The notes under the pieces: generated by a model
Databases searched by the model: none
Told to the model about the DNA's origin: nothing
Seen by the model: only the letters and a program-made list of their open reading frames with translations
Shown here: positions 15,744-21,621 of the stretch, piece after piece
Position numbering within the stretch: position 1 is the stretch's first letter
How the letters are laid out: every line of letters starts with the position of its first letter
Translations under genes and position numbers: made by a program
Assembly: GCA_002471865.1 (NCBI GenBank)
Contig: DKQU01000006.1
Location: forward strand, 3,798 to 25,418
Origin: Fidelibacterota bacterium UBA7300
GTDB taxonomy: Bacteria > Fidelibacterota > Marinisomatia > Marinisomatales > UBA2128
Reading direction: 5' to 3'
Length of the DNA: 21,621 nt

Positions 15744-16646
15744 TCATTCTTCGTATTCGAAAAGAAACGCAGCCTTCAGTTTTCCGGGGACTACCCAATC
15801 GGGTGCCTCTTCCTGCAATCTATCAATAAATGTTGTGCACTTTCTCAATGCTTCTTCAGAATAGTCGCGATCTTCAGGAAAAGGGTGATCAAATGAAAAT
15901 TCAGGAATTCTCACCTCTTCACCACCCAGATCAAGCAACCATACTGTCAAATCAATCCGTCCTTTCAAGCCGTCACCAAATTCAAACTTTCCGGGACGCA
16001 TCATCCGCTCATCTGCCGATGCTTCTGCTACGAGCTCCAGCTCGGTATCCTCCGGTAAACCAAAGGTAGATAAAACGGGGTAGATCCTAGCAAATTCACC
16101 GATTCTAAAAGATGGAGTATGGTCTAGTTCAACAAGATTTTGAACCGAAAAGGTGATCTCTTTCCCACCGTTCTCTGCGGAGAAATAGACAATGTCAGAC
16201 TCCAGTTCGATTTTATCATCCTTGGGAGTATAACCGTCACCGATAACAACATCAGCAGTAGCAGCTATCTCAGGCATAGTATTTCTGAATTTCAGCGAAA
16301 ACTCCGAGCCGGGTTCGCGGTGTCCTTCCTTGTACTTGATCTTCCGTCGCAGTATATAACCGTTTTTCTTGAGGTCATAATTGCGTGTGTCAAAGAAAGA
16401 AATTTCTTTGTGCTTTATTTTATATGGATGTTCACTTTCCGCAACAGGTATCCCTTCCTCTTCTGCCACGGCTTTTATGATTGTCCAGTAATCCCTGAAT
16501 CCCTGTTCGATATCAGCGAATCTGGCTGAATCCAAAAGCAACTTGTACTCACTGGAATTCAATTTGAACTCATTTTGGCTGTTCGAAGTGCACCCTGCAG
16601 TAAACAGCAGCACAACCAGAACGGGAATATGTAGAATCTTATTCAC
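15744..16646 (-). CDS. Lipoprotein with CYTH-like (triphosphate tunnel metalloenzyme) signature
   Basis: The 300-residue protein starts at GTG (16644-16646), 9 bases after the stop of the upstream Na+/Pi transporter. It has a lipobox (LFTAGC, Cys19). Residues 82-120 fit the core of the CYTH fold: FFDTRNYDLKKNGYILRRK (Arg100, Arg101, Lys102) followed by EFSLKFR (Lys119). Acidic strand motifs come later (KIELE 145-149, TELELVAE 201-208). CYTH proteins bind and often hydrolyse triphosphate-containing ligands in a metal-dependent tunnel. The classic N-terminal ExExK motif is not clear here (EFKLN or SEYKL are weak candidates), so activity is uncertain. A CYTH domain on a lipoprotein, outside the cytoplasm, is unusual. 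Its place next to Pi transporters suggests tri- or polyphosphate binding or cleavage. Confidence 0.55.
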   Translation of the reverse strand: MNKILHIPVLVVLLFTAGCTSNSQNEFKLNSSEYKLLLDSARFADIEQGFRDYWTIIKAVAEEEGIPVAESEHPYKIKHKEISFFDTRNYDLKKNGYILRRKIKYKEGHREPGSEFSLKFRNTMPEIAATADVVIGDGYTPKDDKIELESDIVYFSAENGGKEITFSVQNLVELDHTPSFRIGEFARIYPVLSTFGLPEDTELELVAEASADERMMRPGKFEFGDGLKGRIDLTVWLLDLGGEEVRIPEFSFDHPFPEDRDYSEEALRKCTTFIDRLQEEAPDWVVPGKLKAAFLFEYEE

Positions 16647-16655
16647 TGTCTTCTC

Positions 16656-18404
16656 TTATACCTCCAATTCACTTCCTTCTTCGCCAACATTAACTTCCTT
16701 AATAGTCTTCGCGATATTTGCCAGGTGAACACCAACCTGTTTAATTAAATCCATAAACTCCACATGAACTTCATGAGTCTCAATTGATTTCTCTTTTTCT
16801 GCATGTAGGCGCTTCACATGTCGTATACGGAAATCTGATTCCAGTATCTCATACTTTTCTTCTTTACGAAGGATCTTTTTGGCCATAGCCGGATCCATTT
16901 CACCTAAGGCATCCCGAAGCCGGCTCATCTGCTTACTTACTTTTTCGTGGTAAGTGATTAACTCTGCCTTCCCTTCCTTGGAAAAATCGCTCTCCAGTTG
17001 CAGTCTCTTTGTGGCCAGTGGCACCAAATTTCGATGAATGATATCACCAATATTTTCCATATCGTTGGCAATGGATATCATGGCATATACTTCGCTCATC
17101 TGCTTATTACTCAATTCCTGGCGACCTATTTGCACCAGATAATCCACCACCTTCTCATCGAGGAAGTCAATCTTCTCCTCTCGCATCTCAATCCCTTCCA
17201 GAATTGTCAGCTTGGGATAGATTTCGTCCTCCCCCGGTTCGTCAAAAGTGAAAGGGTGAACAACGGCTCGGAGCATTCGAGCTATGATCTTGGACATGCG
17301 AGATATTTCAGTCTGGGCAAGTTCAATGGCAAATGCAGGATGTGAGATTTGGCTTTCGTCCAGATGCCAGGTTGCAGGAACAAGCCCTACTTCAATCTCT
17401 TCCTCTGGTACGCCGGGGATCAACCGCTCTACCACCCGCACAATCTGCGGTATAAAACCGATTAGTAGCGCAGAATTGATGAAGTTAAATCCGGTGTGGA
17501 ACAGTGAGAGGGCGACCGGAATGGCGGCGGCGGTGAGGAAAGGAGATTGCCCTCCCAACTTTATCGCCACATAACCAATCATCTGGATAAAGGGATAGAA
17601 AAGAAGCAGCATCCACACGACTCCCAGCAGGTTGAAGATCAGGTGGGCACGGGCTGCCCGTTTGGCGTTGAAGTTAGCAACAAAGGCGGCAAGGTTGGCG
17701 GTGATGGTGGTGCCGATATTTTCCCCCAGTACCATCGCTGCAGCCATGTCAAACGGAATCCACCCTTCGTGAGTCATCAGCAGGGTGAGTGCCATGGTGG
17801 CGCTGGATGATTGGATAATCAGAGTTAGAATTGTACCGATTGCCAAGAATAGCAAAACCGACAGATAACCCAGATTCGTGTATTGTTGTAGAAAAGAAAG
17901 GATCTCAGGATTGTCTTTGATATCGGGCACAGAATCCTTGAGAAATTGCAATCCAATAAAGAGGACGGAAAAACCGATGAGAAAGAAACCCCAGTGACGA
18001 CGTTGATCCAATTTGGAGAGCGAAAGGAGGAAACCGAACCCAACCAGCGGTAGTGCAATTGCACTCATCTTCACCTTGAAACCGAGAATCGAGATCAGCC
18101 AAGCGGTCACGGTGGTACCGATATTGGCCCCCATGATCACTCCTACCGCCTCGGTCAATGTCAGTAGACTGGCATTGACAAAGCTCACCACCATCAAGGT
18201 AGTGGCAGAGGAAGACTGGATCGCAGTGGTGATAAACAGTCCAGTCAGTAGCGCCAGAAAACGGTTTGAGGTGGCGGCGGCGAGGATTTTGCGCATTTTG
18301 TCCCCTGCCAGCTCCATCAGAGCATCACTCATCACTTTCATCCCATAGAGAAACAGGGCAAGTGAACCAAGTAGGGTCAGGATATCGGTAAAGCCGTACG
18401 TCAT
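16656..18404 (-). CDS. Na+/phosphate cotransporter (NptA/PNaS family) with PhoU-like C-terminal domain, paralogue 2
   Basis: The 582-residue protein has two inverted membrane repeats with the family motifs QSSSAT (63-68 and 198-203) and GANIGTT/GENIGTT (92-98 and 227-233), which form the Na+ and Pi path. A cytoplasmic PhoU-like helical region follows from about residue 350 (SRMSKIIARML, EGIEMREEKIDFLDEKVVDYL, IANDMENIGD). It lacks an N-terminal signal extension. The first gene of the pair lies 47 bases upstream, and the CYTH-like lipoprotein gene starts 9 bases downstream, so these are likely one transcript. Its G+C content is clearly higher than that of its neighbour. No strong ribosome site was seen. 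Such proteins can import Pi or, in some bacteria, help regulate or export it. Confidence 0.9.
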   Translation of the reverse strand: MTYGFTDILTLLGSLALFLYGMKVMSDALMELAGDKMRKILAAATSNRFLALLTGLFITTAIQSSSATTLMVVSFVNASLLTLTEAVGVIMGANIGTTVTAWLISILGFKVKMSAIALPLVGFGFLLSLSKLDQRRHWGFFLIGFSVLFIGLQFLKDSVPDIKDNPEILSFLQQYTNLGYLSVLLFLAIGTILTLIIQSSSATMALTLLMTHEGWIPFDMAAAMVLGENIGTTITANLAAFVANFNAKRAARAHLIFNLLGVVWMLLLFYPFIQMIGYVAIKLGGQSPFLTAAAIPVALSLFHTGFNFINSALLIGFIPQIVRVVERLIPGVPEEEIEVGLVPATWHLDESQISHPAFAIELAQTEISRMSKIIARMLRAVVHPFTFDEPGEDEIYPKLTILEGIEMREEKIDFLDEKVVDYLVQIGRQELSNKQMSEVYAMISIANDMENIGDIIHRNLVPLATKRLQLESDFSKEGKAELITYHEKVSKQMSRLRDALGEMDPAMAKKILRKEEKYEILESDFRIRHVKRLHAEKEKSIETHEVHVEFMDLIKQVGVHLANIAKTIKEVNVGEEGSELEV

Positions 18405-18423
18405 TGCATTGTTGCCAGAATCA

Positions 18424-18440
18424 ACAGAAACTTTTTCTGT
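18424..18440 (-). repeat. Short inverted repeat between the two Na+/Pi transporter genes
   Basis: ACAGAAA-CTT-TTTCTGT is a perfect 7-bp inverted repeat with a 3-base loop in the 47-base gap. The stem is A+T-rich and lacks a G+C core, so it is more likely a weak mRNA hairpin or processing site than a terminator. Confidence 0.25.
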
Positions 18441-18451
18441 GATAGGATGAT

Positions 18452-20239
18452 TTACGTCGCCTCTGCCATCTTATGAATGGTCTTTGCAATATCGCCCGTA
18501 TAGACATTTATCTGTTTCAATAAATCCATCAATTCCATATGAATTTCGTGTGTTTCTATGGATTCTTCTCTCTCTTCATGAAGGCGTTCTAAATGCCGCG
18601 TGCGATATTCGGTCTCCAGATCAGCGTATTTTTCTTCCTTTAACATAATGTGTTTTGCTATGTCAGGATCTAACTCCGAAAATGCCTCTTTCAAACGGCT
18701 GATTTGTTTACAGATTTTGGTATGAAAAATATCCAACTCTTCTCTGCCTTCATCGGAGAAATCTGTATTCAACGCTGATTTCTTAGCAATGAGGGGAATC
18801 ATATTTTTATCAATAGTATCACCAATGTTTTCGATATAATTTACAATGGACATCATCCCATATACATCTTGAATCTGGTGGTCAGATAATTCATGCTGTC
18901 CAATTTTCCGAAGGTATCTCACTATCCGCTCATCCAGATAATCCAGTTTTTCTTCTCGCATTTCTATTCCTTCTACTAGGGACAGTTGCGGGTAAATCTT
19001 ATCCTGCAGTGGTTCATTGGTGGTAAAGGGTTCAATTACTGCTTCCAGCATGCGTCCGATGATCTTTGCCATACGCGAAATCTCACTGCGGGATAGATCA
19101 ATCGCAATCGCCGGGTGTGATATCTGCGAATCGTCAAGATGCCATGTTGCCGGGATAATTCCTTTCTCAACTTCCTTATCCGGCAGCATCTTGTAAACAT
19201 AATGTGCCAGGATGGTTGTAAATGGCAGGAAAACCAGCCCGACCGTTAGATTAAAGATTGTATGAGCATTGGCGATTTGCCTGGGGGTTTCGGATGCTAG
19301 TTTATCCATCCCAACACTTGAAGATGTTGGTGAAATTGATCTTATGATTTCTGCGAAAGTAGGTATCCAAAAAATAAATAAGAGGACTCCGCCAATTTTA
19401 AATATTACATGAGCGATTGCAACACGCCTTGCTTCTCTCGAGGTCCCAATACTTGCTAACCCAGCCGTAATACATGTACCAATATTTGCACCAAATATTA
19501 ACGGTATACCTGCGTCAAGAATAAGTAATCCTTGTTGCGCCAGGACAATAACAATTCCAGTAAAAGCACTGCTGCTCTGGATCAAAGCAGTGAAAACAAC
19601 CCCTACCAAAAGCCCAAGAATCGGATTTTCCAAACCTCTGAGCATATCGATAAAAGGTTGGTAGGTGCGCAGTGGTTTCATGGCATCGGACATGAGTTTC
19701 ATCCCGAAGAAAAGAATACCAAAGCCCATTATGACTTCGCCAATATGTTTACTATTTCCCTTCCTAGAAAACATCCTGATTGCAAAACCAATAGCAATCA
19801 TTAACAGTGCATAATCTGTTAATTTAAATGCTATTAGTTGTGCCGTTATTGTTGTGCCGATATCAGCTCCAAGAATCACACCGAGGGATTGAACAAAGGT
19901 CATCAATTGAGCTTGTACAAAACTAACTAACATAACTGTTGTTGCACTGCTACTCTGAATCACCATTGTTACAAACGCACCAACTGTCATTCCAATTAAT
20001 CTATTGTTAGTCAGAGCCGATAATATTGACCGCATTTTGTCTCCAGCAGTCTTTTTCATCCCTTCACTCATCTGCTCCATACCAAATAGGAATAATGCAA
20101 GCCCACCAAACAATGAGAAAACCAACATTGCCCATTGTATAGTTGCATCCGCATTAGCAGCTCTCAGTGGATTTAATACACTTAATAATACTACAATCAG
20201 CATTGACCATTTTCTTTTCAGTGTGTTAATATTTTTCAT
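18452..20239 (-). CDS. Na+/phosphate cotransporter (NptA/PNaS family) with PhoU-like C-terminal domain, paralogue 1
   Basis: This 595-residue paralogue of the next gene has QSSSAT (95-100) and QSSSAF (221-226), with GADIGTT (124-130) and GANIGTC (250-256). Relative to its sister, the second repeat carries Phe for Thr and Cys for Thr, which may alter substrate or ion handling. The N-terminus has an extra signal-like hydrophobic segment (WSMLIVVLLSVLNPLRAANA) before the first core helix. The C-terminal PhoU-like region is strikingly similar to that of the sister protein. The start codon overlaps the stop of the TctA-type gene (ATGA at 20236-20239), so the two are translationally coupled. The gene is A+T-rich, like tctA and unlike its paralogue. 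Confidence 0.9.
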   Translation of the reverse strand: MKNINTLKRKWSMLIVVLLSVLNPLRAANADATIQWAMLVFSLFGGLALFLFGMEQMSEGMKKTAGDKMRSILSALTNNRLIGMTVGAFVTMVIQSSSATTVMLVSFVQAQLMTFVQSLGVILGADIGTTITAQLIAFKLTDYALLMIAIGFAIRMFSRKGNSKHIGEVIMGFGILFFGMKLMSDAMKPLRTYQPFIDMLRGLENPILGLLVGVVFTALIQSSSAFTGIVIVLAQQGLLILDAGIPLIFGANIGTCITAGLASIGTSREARRVAIAHVIFKIGGVLLFIFWIPTFAEIIRSISPTSSSVGMDKLASETPRQIANAHTIFNLTVGLVFLPFTTILAHYVYKMLPDKEVEKGIIPATWHLDDSQISHPAIAIDLSRSEISRMAKIIGRMLEAVIEPFTTNEPLQDKIYPQLSLVEGIEMREEKLDYLDERIVRYLRKIGQHELSDHQIQDVYGMMSIVNYIENIGDTIDKNMIPLIAKKSALNTDFSDEGREELDIFHTKICKQISRLKEAFSELDPDIAKHIMLKEEKYADLETEYRTRHLERLHEEREESIETHEIHMELMDLLKQINVYTGDIAKTIHKMAEAT

Positions 20240-21621
20240 TTTCTCTTTACTTTGTAGTACGTTTCTTTTCTTGCTTGTATCAATGGTACAGCAAAACTAG
20301 CAAGTGCTACTAATAACATAATTAAACTTGCGGGTCTCATAAAGAATACTGTCCAACCACCCATCATGACGGCACGTATAAAATTAGTCTCTGCAATATT
20401 TCCTAGCACCATACCGAGGACTATAGGAGCAACCGGATAATTATAGCGTCTTAGGATCCAACCGAAAACACCAAATCCTAAACAGGCTATTACATCAAAG
20501 AATGAATTACGAACGGCAAAACTTCCGATGATTGATACAGCAAATATTATTGGGAATAATATACGTTTTGGAATTGTAGTTACTTTAATCCATAATCGAC
20601 TGCCAAAGAATCCAAGAGCTAATAAAATAATATTTGCTAATAATAAGCTTGCAAGTAAACCATAAATAATGTCAGGACTAGAAATAAATAGTTGCGGACC
20701 GGGAGTAAGATCGTGAATCATTAACGCTCCGATCAGTACGGCAGTGGAGGCACTGCCCGGTATTCCTAATGTCAATAATGGAATTAATGCACCGCCAACG
20801 GAACTACTGTTTGCTCCTTCTGCAGCTGCTACTCCTTCCATGCTACCTTTTCCAAACTCCTCAGGTGTTTTGCTCATTTTTTGAGTCAAATCATAGGATA
20901 TAAATGCAGCTATTGTTGCCCCCGCTCCCGGGAATATCCCGATTATTGTACCTATAACAGAAGAGCGCAAAATGGTCAATTTTAACTTCCAATATTCTAA
21001 GAAAGTTGGCCATTTTTGTTTACCGGAATCAGCAGCTTTGCTGTCAAATTTTCCGTTTTCCAATTGTTTAAATATTTCGCTTAATGCAAATAAACCAATC
21101 AGTGCAGGTATCAAAACGAATCCATCATATAAGAATGATAGCCCAAATGTAAATCGGCTTACTCCTGAAATCGGATCTATACCTATAGTATTAATCAGTA
21201 GTCCAAACATTGCTGCAATAAATGCTTTGATCCAATTTTTTCCACCAAGTGATGCTACTGTGGTGAGCCCGAATATCGCTAAGGCGAAATACTCAGCCGG
21301 ATGAAATTTCAAAGCGACTTTTGCAAGCGGACCTGAGAAAAATATTAATATTAGAGTACCTACAATACCTCCAATTGTTGATGCTACTAGAGATACTCCA
21401 AGTGCCATACCCGGTTTACCTTTTTTAGTTAATGGGTATCCGTCAAATGATGTAACTACAGATGATGGAGTGCCGGGTGCATTGATTGTTACAGCTGTAA
21501 TGGAACCGCCATAGTTTGCAGCAATATAAATTGCGACAAGTAAAATCAGTGCTAAAGTTGGAGTCATTGCATATGTAAAGGGGACTAGTAATGCCACTCC
21601 CATCGAAGGAGAAAGCCCCGG
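20236..21621 (-). CDS. tctA: TctA-family tripartite tricarboxylate transporter permease (5' end outside window)
   Basis: The frame runs off the right edge, so the true start is not visible; 461 residues are in the window, and the first six (PGLSPS) before the Met at 21603 match the conserved GxLPGLGP-type N-terminal motif of TctA. Other signatures are NYGGSITAVTINAPGTPSSVVTSFDGYPLTKKGKPGMALG, GIFPGAGATIAAFISYDLTQKMSKTPEEFGKGSMEGVAAAEGANSS and LGIPGSASTAVLIGALMIHDLTPGPQLF, with about ten hydrophobic helices. TctA is the large subunit of TTT uptake systems driven by ion gradients, normally working with a small permease (TctB) and a periplasmic binding protein (TctC); these may lie upstream outside the window. 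The substrate is unknown. Coupling to a Na+/Pi transporter gene downstream is unusual. Confidence 0.85.
   Translation of the reverse strand, partial: PGLSPSMGVALLVPFTYAMTPTLALILLVAIYIAANYGGSITAVTINAPGTPSSVVTSFDGYPLTKKGKPGMALGVSLVASTIGGIVGTLILIFFSGPLAKVALKFHPAEYFALAIFGLTTVASLGGKNWIKAFIAAMFGLLINTIGIDPISGVSRFTFGLSFLYDGFVLIPALIGLFALSEIFKQLENGKFDSKAADSGKQKWPTFLEYWKLKLTILRSSVIGTIIGIFPGAGATIAAFISYDLTQKMSKTPEEFGKGSMEGVAAAEGANSSSVGGALIPLLTLGIPGSASTAVLIGALMIHDLTPGPQLFISSPDIIYGLLASLLLANIILLALGFFGSRLWIKVTTIPKRILFPIIFAVSIIGSFAVRNSFFDVIACLGFGVFGWILRRYNYPVAPIVLGMVLGNIAETNFIRAVMMGGWTVFFMRPASLIMLLVALASFAVPLIQARKETYYKVKRK

Noticed and set aside
16140..16529. 129-codon plus-strand frame opposite the CYTH-like lipoprotein
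   Set aside because: The minus-strand frame has a lipobox and CYTH motifs, and the plus frame shows only hydrophobic stretches expected from antisense reading.
1..21621. tRNA, rRNA, CRISPR arrays, insertion sequences and attachment sites
   Set aside because: I looked for cloverleaf-like, repeat-spacer and transposase patterns and saw none; subtle cases could be missed without a search tool.

Overview
The window probably comes from a bacterium of the FCB supergroup, most likely a Marinimicrobia (SAR406)-like lineage. The main evidence is the type IX secretion (T9SS) C-terminal sorting domain of the 910-residue secreted protein, with its 'QNFPNPFNP' motif. Several lipobox proteins, one with a run of Glu directly after the lipid-modified Cys, and the many secreted beta-propellers fit the same group. 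This placement is inference from style; the window holds no rRNA or other marker gene.

Left part, plus strand (1-7576). After the 3' end of a membrane protein gene (2-121) there is a promoter-like region with a palindrome, then a tightly packed operon. Its order is a GyrI-like protein, the beta (4Fe-4S) subunit, a cyclic-nucleotide-binding-domain protein without a DNA-binding domain, the FAD/NAD(P) gamma subunit, the small (delta) and large (alpha) subunits of a group 3b-type [NiFe] hydrogenase (sulfhydrogenase type), and its maturation protease. The last gene overlaps the protease by ATGA and encodes a ThDP enzyme resembling human ILVBL/HACL2 rather than a classic acetolactate synthase. Base composition rises sharply at that overlap. 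The hydrogenase should exchange electrons between H2 and NAD(P)(H), with the peptidase trimming the large subunit C-terminus. No hyp accessory genes are in the window.

A near-perfect bidirectional terminator (7644-7675) separates this operon from the minus-strand half.

Right part, minus strand (7703-21621), in order of transcription: the 3' part of a TctA-type permease (its start lies outside the window), two tandem Na+/phosphate-cotransporter paralogues with PhoU-like tails, a lipoprotein with a CYTH (triphosphate tunnel) signature, a 58-codon remnant of an MFS permease, a Porin_O_P/OprP-like porin, a poly-Glu propeller lipoprotein, an NHL-type propeller, a PKD + SdiA-regulated-type propeller lipoprotein, and the large T9SS protein with three lamin-tail domains around a second SdiA-regulated-type propeller. 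The T9SS gene has its own promoter region, with an overlapping sigma54-like -24/-12 element and a sigma70-like extended -10. Taken together, the right half reads as a candidate phosphate or phospho-compound acquisition locus (outer-membrane channel, extracytoplasmic phosphohydrolase candidates, inner-membrane Pi uptake). That functional link is inferred from gene neighbourhood and family knowledge and has not been shown.
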